From positions 1-26,144 of the IMG/VR virus record IMGVR_UViG_3300010401_000032: a stretch of 26,144 nt of DNA, one strand, 5' to 3'. Position 1 is the first letter of the stretch; the number at the start of each line of letters is the position of its first letter. This stretch comes from a virus. Below the pieces are notes generated by a model. It was not told the DNA's origin. It saw only the letters and a list, made by a program, of their open reading frames with translations, and searched no databases. The position numbers were made by a program, and so were the translations under genes. This document shows, one piece after another, positions 19,655 through 24,221 of this stretch.

Positions 19655-20036
19655 CTTCCACATACGAGCTACGACCTTTCTTGCCACTGGTCACAGTATA
19701 CCCTCGCTGTTGCAATACTCCAATAAGAAAGTCGTCCTTTTGTGACTGCAACAGCGAAGTTACATGATCCTTTACTTGTTGGCAAGCTCCTTCAATTGCA
19801 ACGATCATGGCTTCGACCGCAATTCCTTCCCCCATGGGAATCGGATCGCCGATAGCCTCATCGAGGTAAGCCTTGGCCGCGTCCGTGAGCGTAGGATAAT
19901 GCTTCTCGGGATTACGCCACTTGGATTGTTTTGCCTGTCCGGCAAACCTCCCGCGTTCGATGGTCTCGCCGCCTTCTTGCCACTCTTGGATGGACCAATT
20001 GTAGGCATCGGATCTGATAATTCGCCTCTTCGGCAT
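19602..20036 (-). CDS. Unknown protein with disordered acidic tail, 144 aa
   Basis: The N-terminal domain contains NWSIQEWQEGGETIERGRFA and HYPTLTDAAKAYLDEAI, a pattern shared by phage proteins of unknown role. A helical middle (IAVEAMIVAIEGACQQVKDH) is followed by a Ser/Asp/Glu tail after residue 120. The start in GAATAGCTATG overlaps the stop region of the upstream gene. It is cytoplasmic. Confidence 0.65.
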   Translation of the reverse strand: MPKRRIIRSDAYNWSIQEWQEGGETIERGRFAGQAKQSKWRNPEKHYPTLTDAAKAYLDEAIGDPIPMGEGIAVEAMIVAIEGACQQVKDHVTSLLQSQKDDFLIGVLQQRGYTVTSGKKGRSSYVEDESSDAGADSDSSPVAS

Positions 20037-20038
20037 AG

Positions 20039-20209
20039 CTATTCGCTTTCCTTGATTTCGATTGAATCTTGTTCAACTTCACAAAAATCAGTAGCTTCGC
20101 AAGTGCCCATATCGCCATCATCGAACATTTCTAGGGCTTCTTCCTTGCTTGCAGCTTCGATAATTGTGTAATATCCCTGGATTTCTGTCCAGTCAATTCG
20201 GTATTTCAT
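20039..20209 (-). CDS. DpnD/PcfM-like small protein, 56 aa
   Basis: MKYRIDWTEIQGYYTIIEAA, then SKEEALEMFDDGD, resembles the DpnD/PcfM family (strand-strand-helix with A-x-S-xEEAL). The role of that family is unknown. The ATG at 20209 overlaps the upstream TGA, and it also has its own promoter at 20243-20270 inside that gene. The family assignment is by pattern only. Confidence 0.55.
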   Translation of the reverse strand: MKYRIDWTEIQGYYTIIEAASKEEALEMFDDGDMGTCEATDFCEVEQDSIEIKESE

Positions 20210-20367
20210 AGCTCTTCGCTATTCCCTTCAAGGACTACCGACAGTATACTACGAAACGTCCGCAAGTCAATTTGATTCTGCTTTATCCACATCCATACTA
20301 AATTCATACGTTCGTATGGACCGGGCTCTTCTCTGAGCCTTTGAATGCATTCGGGCAGAGTCTTCAC
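20206..20367 (-). CDS. Unknown helical protein, 53 aa, GTG start
   Basis: GTG 20367 starts one base after the upstream stop and gives VKTLPECIQRLREEPGPYER followed by MNLVWMWIKQNQIDL. The longer reading from 20442 would overlap the upstream gene by 74 bases and is Arg/Thr filler. The 3' half contains the promoter of the next gene. No family is recognised. Confidence 0.5.
   Translation of the reverse strand: MKTLPECIQRLREEPGPYERMNLVWMWIKQNQIDLRTFRSILSVVLEGNSEEL
20243..20270 (-). promoter_or_regulatory. Internal promoter, TTGACT-16-TATACT
   Basis: -35 TTGACT (20265-20270), -10 TATACT (20243-20248), inside the 53-residue gene. It would give a leader of about 27 bases with GAAGGG for the gene at 20209. 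Confidence 0.6.
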
Positions 20368-20368
20368 A

Positions 20369-20641
20369 CTAGCGGTAGTCGTTATCTTCCCAGTTGTCCG
20401 GATCGTCCGCGTCCGTAAACTCCTCGAACCGTACCGGTTCAAGGATGACGGGGGCAGCTACTTCTCTACGTTCGCCGTTTCTTACTTCCACTAACGACAA
20501 TCTATAATTGCCGCTATTACGTCGTTCGTATTCTAGGACTTGGAATGGATCGCCTTCGCTTGGCATGACCGCCGAGTGATAGTGCCGGCCGTCCATGATC
20601 TCATGTAGGATAAAGTTTTCGTGCTCTTTAGGTTTACTCAT
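20369..20641 (-). CDS. Unknown protein, 90 aa, near-leaderless
   Basis: The ATG at 20641 is nine bases from a TATAAT, leaving a leader of two or three bases and no Shine-Dalgarno. The product is beta-rich (FQVLEYERRNSGNYRLSLVE) with an acidic C-terminus (DADDPDNWEDNDYR). No family is recognised. Confidence 0.65.
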   Translation of the reverse strand: MSKPKEHENFILHEIMDGRHYHSAVMPSEGDPFQVLEYERRNSGNYRLSLVEVRNGERREVAAPVILEPVRFEEFTDADDPDNWEDNDYR

Positions 20642-20650
20642 TTACGCTAC

Positions 20651-20679
20651 ATTATAGCGTCAGTCCATTTGCCAGTCAA
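20651..20679 (-). promoter_or_regulatory. Promoter TTGACT-17-TATAAT
   Basis: -35 TTGACT (20674-20679), -10 TATAAT (20651-20656), nine bases before ATG 20641. It overlaps the end of the upstream gene. Confidence 0.7.
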
Positions 20680-20920
20680 TCTTTTTCTCGGAACTTTCAT
20701 TTCCAAGGTCAGAATCTTCAACTACATAGAGTTTATTTTTGATTCTAACGTAGCATGTTCCCGCGTTACTAATTTGATAGGTTAGCATCCGTCGCCATCG
20801 CCCGAGCACATAGAGCATTCTGTGCGACCGAAACATCCCGTATTCCTTTGGGTTCCTTCCTAGGTACGTGTCCCACTTCCAGGGTACGGGCTTTCCCGTG
20901 ATGCTTCGAAGTGTTAGCAT
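20660..20920 (-). CDS. Unknown basic protein, 86 aa
   Basis: ATG 20920 follows the upstream stop by five bases; a TTG at 20944 would extend it by eight residues. The product is rich in Arg, Tyr and Trp (YGMFRSHRMLYVLGRWRRML) and contains a strand pair YVRIKNKLYVVEDSD. No family is recognised. Confidence 0.6.
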   Translation of the reverse strand: MLTLRSITGKPVPWKWDTYLGRNPKEYGMFRSHRMLYVLGRWRRMLTYQISNAGTCYVRIKNKLYVVEDSDLGNESSEKKIDWQMD

Positions 20921-20925
20921 TTGAA

Positions 20926-21111
20926 TTAGTTTGCCAGCTTCCAATAGGATTTAGGAACGTCGTTTTTGGCAATATGTATCATTAGTGCCAATTCGATACA
21001 ACGCCTACAGTCCTCAGGCGTATGCAATCCTCGCTTTTTCAATTCTTGCCATTCCGAGCACAATTGCAGAAAGCGGCGTTTTGCGAATTGCTTTAGGGTC
21101 ATGCCTTCCAT
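20926..21111 (-). CDS. Unknown helical protein, 61 aa, near-leaderless
   Basis: ATG 21111 lies seven bases past a TATAAT. The product MEGMTLKQFAKRRFLQLCSE, then TPEDCRRCIELALMIHIAKN, is all-helical with a CxxC-like RRC pair. No family is recognised. It heads a two-gene unit. Confidence 0.65.
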   Translation of the reverse strand: MEGMTLKQFAKRRFLQLCSEWQELKKRGLHTPEDCRRCIELALMIHIAKNDVPKSYWKLAN

Positions 21112-21118
21112 ACGTTTT

Positions 21119-21146
21119 ATTATACCCTAATGGAGGGGATAGTCAA
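21119..21146 (-). promoter_or_regulatory. Promoter TTGACT-16-TATAAT
   Basis: -35 TTGACT (21141-21146), -10 TATAAT (21119-21124), seven bases to ATG 21111. It overlaps the last codons of the GP88-like gene. Confidence 0.7.
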
Positions 21147-21477
21147 CCGTTTTCACAGACTTATCCCAGCACGCTCTACAATCCTGGCAGTTATTATTTT
21201 GTTGACGGGCGGGGCATTTGAAGTGAATGATTTTCGCCATGCCGTTTGCCCATTCCCGAACGTCGAATTGGACAATCGCCAATCGCCGGTATTGAGCTTT
21301 CTGTACGCACGGGAATACATACATTCCTTTCAAAGCGTAACACTTACTGCAAACGCTTCCGATTTTCTTTCTCAGGATTGCCCCGATGATACAAGCCTTT
21401 GCCGGTAGCCCATAGGCAAATCCCGGCATTTTAGAAGGCTTGGAAAGGCCGCCAACCAGTACGTCTAATCTTCCCAT
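21127..21477 (-). CDS. GP88-like protein, compact form, 116 aa
   Basis: The N-terminal part (GLSKPSKMPGFAYGLPAKAC, then GSVCSKCYALKGMYVFPCVQ) matches the phage GP88 family, and the C-terminus CQDCRACWDKSVKTVDYPLH matches the end of that family. As I recall, full members have a middle of roughly 100 residues (WHDSGD, LPTRE) that is absent here: REWANGMAKIIHFKCPARQ runs straight into the C-terminal Cys cluster. This looks like an in-frame internal deletion, possibly a decayed or specialised short form. The start overlaps the upstream gene by 13 bases. Confidence 0.65.
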   Translation of the reverse strand: MGRLDVLVGGLSKPSKMPGFAYGLPAKACIIGAILRKKIGSVCSKCYALKGMYVFPCVQKAQYRRLAIVQFDVREWANGMAKIIHFKCPARQQNNNCQDCRACWDKSVKTVDYPLH

Positions 21478-21680
21478 TTTACCAGCACATAAACGTAACA
21501 AAGGAAAATAATGACGACTAGGAAAACAAGGCACTGCCCAATTTGACGGAAGAAACGTATGATTGGACGCATTGCGTCAATCAAATCATCTTCTCTACCG
21601 TACTGAGCAAAGGGGACGTAAACGCTAGGCGGGGCACCGCGAACGCTGCCCCGCCTAGAGCCAACCGTATTTGAGGACAT
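21465..21680 (-). CDS. Small membrane protein, 71 aa, leaderless
   Basis: ATG 21680 lies six bases after a TAGACT -10. The N-terminal 40 residues are polar; residues about 47-68 (IGQCLVFLVVIIFLCYVYVL) are one transmembrane helix. It is probably an inner-membrane protein of unknown role. Confidence 0.65.
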   Translation of the reverse strand: MSSNTVGSRRGSVRGAPPSVYVPFAQYGREDDLIDAMRPIIRFFRQIGQCLVFLVVIIFLCYVYVLVKWED

Positions 21681-21686
21681 GGAGAC

Positions 21687-21715
21687 AGTCTACCCTATAC
21701 TGGGTATCCCGTCAA
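21687..21715 (-). promoter_or_regulatory. Leaderless promoter, TTGACG-17-TAGACT
   Basis: -35 TTGACG (21710-21715), -10 TAGACT (21687-21692), six bases to ATG 21680. TACCC/GGGTA arms sit in the spacer and the -10. Confidence 0.65.
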
Positions 21716-21721
21716 CCGTTC

Positions 21722-21940
21722 TCAGCGAGTAGCTTCCTTGAATCCACGCTGAATCAGTTGATCCAGGGCTTGATTGATGTTGATCTCGCGGTCGGTCGCA
21801 AACTTGCGAACCATTTGCCGGGTCGAACGCGGAACGTGAGCCTGGAACGGCACCGTTTCGACATTGCCGAACGAAGACGGGCGACCGGGGCCGGCGGCGG
21901 GAGCGGACTTGACTTTGCGGGTAGCGGTAGCATTGCTCAT
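21722..21940 (-). CDS. Ribbon-helix-helix regulator, 72 aa
   Basis: After a basic Ala/Lys leader and GRPSSF, the core VPFQAHVPRSTRQMVRKFAT and INQALDQLIQRGF shows the RHH strand and two helices. It is a paralogue of the 15012-15176 protein (same GRPS-x-F leader and R/K-FA…INxNxA spacing). GGAGAA before the ATG and a normal leader distinguish it from the leaderless genes. A repressor role at local promoters is inferred. Confidence 0.75.
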   Translation of the reverse strand: MSNATATRKVKSAPAAGPGRPSSFGNVETVPFQAHVPRSTRQMVRKFATDREININQALDQLIQRGFKEATR

Positions 21941-21981
21941 ATGTTTCTCCAGATTGTTTGTTGGGCGGAATTGCCCGAAGT

Positions 21982-22009
21982 AATATAGCCTATTCTGCTA
22001 GGCTGTCAA
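21982..22009 (-). promoter_or_regulatory. Promoter TTGACA-16-TATATT with spacer palindrome
   Basis: -35 TTGACA (22004-22009), -10 TATATT (21982-21987), spacer arms GCCTA/TAGGC. It drives the RHH gene with a leader of about 35 bases. Confidence 0.7.
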
Positions 22010-22333
22010 GGGAAAAAGAATCTTCTCAATCTCAGGCTTCAAAGCAGCTTCTACGTCCGATCGAGTCCACGCGGGATCCCCGTAGATCGGACGCGAAAGG
22101 CAATACCTGAGAAACTCAGTACGCTTTTCAGCATCCGAGAAATGATTTTCGTAGAACGTATCACGATTGTATTCGGCGATGTTACCGAACATGTTCGAAA
22201 GGTCCACGTAAAACCACTTGTAGAAAAGTGTCTTCGGGCATCCCTTCCTGTAGAATTGCAGGAAGTGCTTGAAAAGCTTTTCCTTGTGTTCTACAGAATA
22301 GAATTGCGTTGCCGTGAATTGAGGGGCATTCAT
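21998..22333 (-). CDS. Phage unknown protein, 111 aa, leaderless
   Basis: ATG 22333 is six bases from a TATAAT. The sequence EHKEKLFKHFLQFYRKGCPK, then LFYKWFYVDLSNMFGNIAEY, follows a recurrent phage family with LF-x-K-x-FY-x-x-LS-x-x-FG-x-IA-x-Y of unknown function. It is all-helical and cytoplasmic. The end overlaps the -35 of the next promoter. Confidence 0.7.
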   Translation of the reverse strand: MNAPQFTATQFYSVEHKEKLFKHFLQFYRKGCPKTLFYKWFYVDLSNMFGNIAEYNRDTFYENHFSDAEKRTEFLRYCLSRPIYGDPAWTRSDVEAALKPEIEKILFPLTA

Positions 22334-22339
22334 GGAAAC

Positions 22340-22367
22340 ATTATAGCCTATTCGGCAGGGGTTGCAA
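22340..22367 (-). promoter_or_regulatory. Leaderless promoter, TTGCAA-16-TATAAT
   Basis: -35 TTGCAA (22362-22367), -10 TATAAT (22340-22345), six bases to ATG 22333. It is divergent from the RNA promoter at 22402-22429. Confidence 0.7.
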
Positions 22368-22401
22368 TGGGAAAACGAAAAAACTTTTTGAAGCTCTTCG
22401 C

Positions 22402-22429
22402 TTGACTAGCACGCAAGGCGTGCTATAAT
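22402..22429 (+). promoter_or_regulatory. Strong promoter of the structured RNA, with spacer palindrome
   Basis: TTGACT (22402-22407), spacer 16, TATAAT (22424-22429). The spacer is AGCACGC-AAG-GCGTGC, with arms extended into the -10 T. Predicted +1 at 22435-22436 coincides with the first base of the RNA's closing helix. Confidence 0.75.
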
Positions 22430-22435
22430 AAGGGC

Positions 22436-22586
22436 GTTCTTTGGTGCGAAAGCGTGTGCCATGGGAGGACGTCTCCAAGTCTGTGCCTCTATATGGGGCT
22501 AAGGACTAACATGGATTCGGGTTTACCGAGCCACCTAGCTGTAGGGTCATTGGCAGGAGTAACGAGCCAACATACAGTCAAAGAAC
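22436..22586 (+). ncRNA. Promoter-driven structured RNA, about 151 nt, family unknown
   Basis: The ends pair as GTTCTTTG (22436-22443) / CAAAGAAC (22579-22586). In between, six small helices follow one another: GTGC-GAAA-GCGT (22444-22455, GNRA loop), GGAG/CTCC (22464-22476), GCCTC/GGGGC (22485-22499) inside AGTC/GACT (22478-22507), TCGG/CCGA (22517-22529) inside TGG/CCA, CCTA/TAGG (22534-22545), and TTGGC/GCCAA (22550-22570). It starts at the +1 of a consensus promoter and ends 12 bases before the ATG of a small gene. It could be a stand-alone RNA or a 5' regulatory leader. I do not recognise it as tmRNA, 6S, RNase P or a named riboswitch. Confidence 0.6.
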
Positions 22587-22598
22587 ACTAATACAATC

Positions 22599-22817
22599 AT
22601 GGAAACCACCGATCCTACAAAGTACCGCGTCACTTATATTTGTAAGTGTTCAGCGGATTATGCAGAAGGCTACGGGAATACTCCCGAGGAAGCCGAAGGT
22701 AAAGTAAAGGAATTCTGGAAAATCGGCGGACATAAGATTGCCGATATCGCCAGTCGAATTGTTGAGATTGCCGTTATGCATGGAAATGGCGGATCACATT
22801 ACGAGGAAGTTACTTGA
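22599..22817 (+). CDS. Unknown protein, 72 aa
   Basis: The product METTDPTKYRVTYICKCSAD continues EGYGNTPEEAEGKVKEFWKI, a small alpha/beta protein with a helical C-terminus (ADIASRIVEIAVMHGNGG). No family is recognised. There is no Shine-Dalgarno; the ATG follows the structured RNA by 12 bases. A weaker promoter (TTGGCA 22550-22555, TACAGT 22573-22578) inside the RNA could give a short leader. Translation may depend on the RNA upstream. Confidence 0.6.
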   Translation: METTDPTKYRVTYICKCSADYAEGYGNTPEEAEGKVKEFWKIGGHKIADIASRIVEIAVMHGNGGSHYEEVT

Positions 22818-22841
22818 CTTCCAAGCTCAATGTGATATAGT
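22814..22841 (+). promoter_or_regulatory. Promoter TTGACT-16-TATAGT
   Basis: -35 TTGACT (22814-22819) overlaps the stop of the upstream gene; -10 TATAGT (22836-22841). Predicted +1 is near 22848, at the head of the gene-free structured stretch. Confidence 0.6.
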
Positions 22842-22847
22842 ATACCG

Positions 22848-23044
22848 TCCTAGCAAGAGAATCCGCGATTGGGACCTACCGTGTGGGTAGGATGGCCCCG
22901 CCCAATCCCGAGTAGCCGCCTTGAGCGGCGGGGCCGCTCCCGCCAGCCCGCATGGTCGCCCCGCCGTCACAGTAAGGCGAACTTGGATGAACCTGTGATT
23001 TTATTTTAGAAATTACAGTAAGGCGTATGCGGAGCCACCTGTAA
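22848..23044 (+). ncRNA. Second candidate structured RNA, GC-rich
   Basis: Downstream of a promoter and without a gene. GATTGGG (22867-22873) / CCCAATC (22901-22907) encloses CCTACC/GGTAGG (22875-22891). Next come mutually exclusive stems GCCGC/GCGGC (22915-22929) and GGCGGG/CCCGCC (22927-22944). The segment ends with two related 32-base hairpins. The extent is a guess from the promoter and the last hairpin; no clear terminator is seen. Confidence 0.45.
22967..23044 (+). repeat. Two copies of a 32-base hairpin element
   Basis: Copy 1 (22967-22998) is TCACAG-TAAGGCG … ACCTGTGA; copy 2 (23013-23044) is TTACAG-TAAGGCG … ACCTGTAA. The stem arms differ by a paired change (C:G to T:A) while AGTAAGGCG and ACCTGT are conserved and the middle varies. 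Confidence 0.6.
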
Positions 23045-23306
23045 TTTGAAATTTCACTTTGCTTGGAATGGTAAAATTCTAGATTCTGATTTCTAGATTT
23101 GACCCGGTATCTATTTAAAGCAAAGAAGCCGGCGATTCTGGCAATCTGCCGGCTCCTCAAGTGTGGCGAAAGTCCAATGTTATTCTTCCGCTTCCTACCG
23201 TCAATACTCAGGCTGCGATTTTATCAACTGACCGGAATATCAACGGTCGTCAGTTGCGTTGTTCGCTCTTTCAAAGCACACTACGGCAGGCGTTCGACTG
23301 TCGGGC
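23045..23306. other. Gene-free stretch downstream of the HNH gene
   Basis: No convincing gene. It contains a near-duplicate around TTCTAGATT (23075-23100), an inverted repeat AGCCGGC/GCCGGCT (about 23126-23154), and a longer dyad CAACTGAC … GTCAGTTG (about 23226-23256). These may be RNA ends of the neighbouring transcripts or marks of homing-endonuclease insertion. Weak open frames are present on both strands but lack starts or protein-like sequence. Confidence 0.35.
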
Positions 23307-23777
23307 TCATATTGGGTCAACCGAACGCCATGCTTTATAATTCACAATATCTGTAATTGTTGATTTGCCCACCCTGTAAAACTCGGCTATCGTTTTATGT
23401 TTTACTCCATTTGAAGCCATCTCACGTATTGATATAACTTTATCCCGCGAGAGTTTAGCAAACGGATTACTTTCTCCAAGATGTCTACCGTTTTTATGAC
23501 GACCTTTTCGCATCTTGTCACTTACATTATCTGCATTAGTGCCAAGAAACAAATGATCCGGTCGTACGCATGCACGATTGTCACACTTGTGGCAAACACA
23601 CATACCTTCTGGTATCGCACCAAAGTGTATAATCCATGCAATACGGTGGGCACGAACTGTTTTCTGATTGTAATAGAACTGGCCGTATCCCTTAGAATGT
23701 TTATTACCTATCCAATTCCAGCATTCGGCAGTTTTATCTACCCTTTCCCAGAATTTGTCGAGCGTAATTTGATCCAT
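23307..23777 (-). CDS. HNH homing endonuclease with C-terminal HTH, 156 aa
   Basis: An HNH_3-type nuclease: [16 protein letters not shown] and [15 protein letters not shown] precede [20 protein letters not shown] (about 61-80), with C62/C65/C70 and H75 and the following NADN. The C-terminal [20 protein letters not shown] and STITDIVNY read as a resolvase-like HTH for target recognition. Such proteins are free-standing phage homing endonucleases that nick or cut DNA and spread their own gene. It begins 14 bases beyond the encoded CCA of the tRNA, lacks a Shine-Dalgarno, and is probably co-transcribed with the tRNA. Confidence 0.85.
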   Translation of the reverse strand: MDQITLDKFWERVDKTAECWNWIGNKHSKGYGQFYYNQKTVRAHRIAWIIHFGAIPEGMCVCHKCDNRACVRPDHLFLGTNADNVSDKMRKGRHKNGRHLGESNPFAKLSRDKVISIREMASNGVKHKTIAEFYRVGKSTITDIVNYKAWRSVDPI

Positions 23778-23790
23778 CAGACACGTTGAA

Positions 23791-23868
23791 TGGTGGCAGG
23801 GACGAGATTCGCACTCGTGGTCTCCTCCTTATGAGGGAGGCGTCGTAGCTAGACTGGACTACCCTGCT
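23791..23868 (-). tRNA. tRNA-Met (anticodon CAT)
   Basis: The full cloverleaf is present: acceptor AGCAGGG/CCCTGCC, a D arm with GTC/GAC, anticodon stem CCTCC/GGAGG with loop CTCATAA (anticodon CAT), variable loop AGACC, T stem ACGAG/CTCGT and encoded CCA. It is 78 bases long. Oddities: the first pair is A1·C72, unpaired as in initiator tRNAs (which usually have C1·A72), but pair 11-24 is T-A as in elongators and there are no three G-C pairs at the anticodon stem base. The T loop is TGCGAAT, with G where position 55 is normally U. CAT could also be modified to read Ile. Confidence 0.85.
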
Positions 23869-23874
23869 AATTAT

Positions 23875-23903
23875 ATTATATCTCAAAGAACAAGGAAAGT
23901 CAA
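23875..23903 (-). promoter_or_regulatory. tRNA promoter placed for a leaderless tRNA
   Basis: -35 TTGACT (23898-23903), 17-base spacer, -10 TATAAT (23875-23880), then exactly six bases to the first base of the tRNA (23868). Confidence 0.75.
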
Positions 23904-23944
23904 CACTATTCCAAGTTTTTGGCGATTAATCACAACTTTGCTTT

Positions 23945-24007
23945 AAAAAGCAGGCCGGCGACCACGGCCAGTCGTGACTAATTTGGGCTCGTCAATTCCC
24001 TTCCGCG
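23945..24007 (-). ncRNA. Candidate small RNA, leftward
   Basis: Promoter TTGACA (24037-24042), spacer 17, TACTAT (24014-24019). The predicted transcript of about 63 bases ends at an intrinsic terminator: GGCCG/CGGCC stem (23953-23969) followed by TGCTTTTT. The sequence AGTCACGACT just before is self-complementary. No ORF with a start lies inside. Confidence 0.45.
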
Positions 24008-24013
24008 ACCAGT

Positions 24014-24042
24014 ATAGTACACCAAGACGCCTGAGTTGTCAA
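24014..24042 (-). promoter_or_regulatory. Promoter TTGACA-17-TACTAT
   Basis: Consensus -35 with a weaker -10, divergent from the promoter at 24068-24096. It drives the leftward small RNA candidate. Confidence 0.5.
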
Positions 24043-24067
24043 GATTTTTCTTTTTTAAGCTCCACAC

Positions 24068-24096
24068 TTGACAAACTACTAAACCTACGCTATAGT
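24068..24096 (+). promoter_or_regulatory. Promoter TTGACA-17-TATAGT
   Basis: Perfect -35 (24068-24073), 17-base spacer and a good -10 (24091-24096). Transcription would start near 24103 with no gene for about 127 bases. Confidence 0.65.
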
Positions 24097-24102
24097 AAGA
24101 GA

Positions 24103-24149
24103 CATCTTGTCGCACCTGAAACTTAGAGGCTAAGTAGCTGGCGACTTTT
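24103..24149 (+). ncRNA. Candidate small RNA, rightward
   Basis: Nested helices GTCGC (24109-24113) / GCGAC (24141-24145) around ACTTAG (24121-24126) / CTAAGT (24130-24135) are followed directly by TTTT. A promoter lies just upstream. This could be a short RNA of about 47 bases or an attenuator ahead of the gene at 24230. Confidence 0.4.
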
Positions 24150-24193
24150 ACATTTCGCGAACCCAGATCTTACAACCATTCCAAGCAAAAAAG

Positions 24194-24221
24194 TTGCCCG
24201 TCCTTTAGGACGAGCTATAAT
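24194..24221 (+). promoter_or_regulatory. Near-leaderless promoter with spacer palindrome
   Basis: TTGCCC (24194-24199), spacer 16, TATAAT (24216-24221), eight bases to ATG 24230. The spacer carries CGTCCT/AGGACG. Confidence 0.65.

Noticed and set aside
18137-20220. GCTCTTC (SapI-type) sites as signs of synthetic assembly
   Set aside because: They are part of the longer natural word AGCGAAGAGC at start codons and have no assembly-like spacing or scars.
22876-23356. Open frames on both strands in the RNA-rich gap
   Set aside because: They need TTG or unsupported starts, have low-quality composition and run across the conserved hairpin pair.
23481-23789. Rightward open frame opposite the HNH endonuclease
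   Set aside because: It is a shadow of a clear HNH_3 gene and runs into the tRNA gene region.
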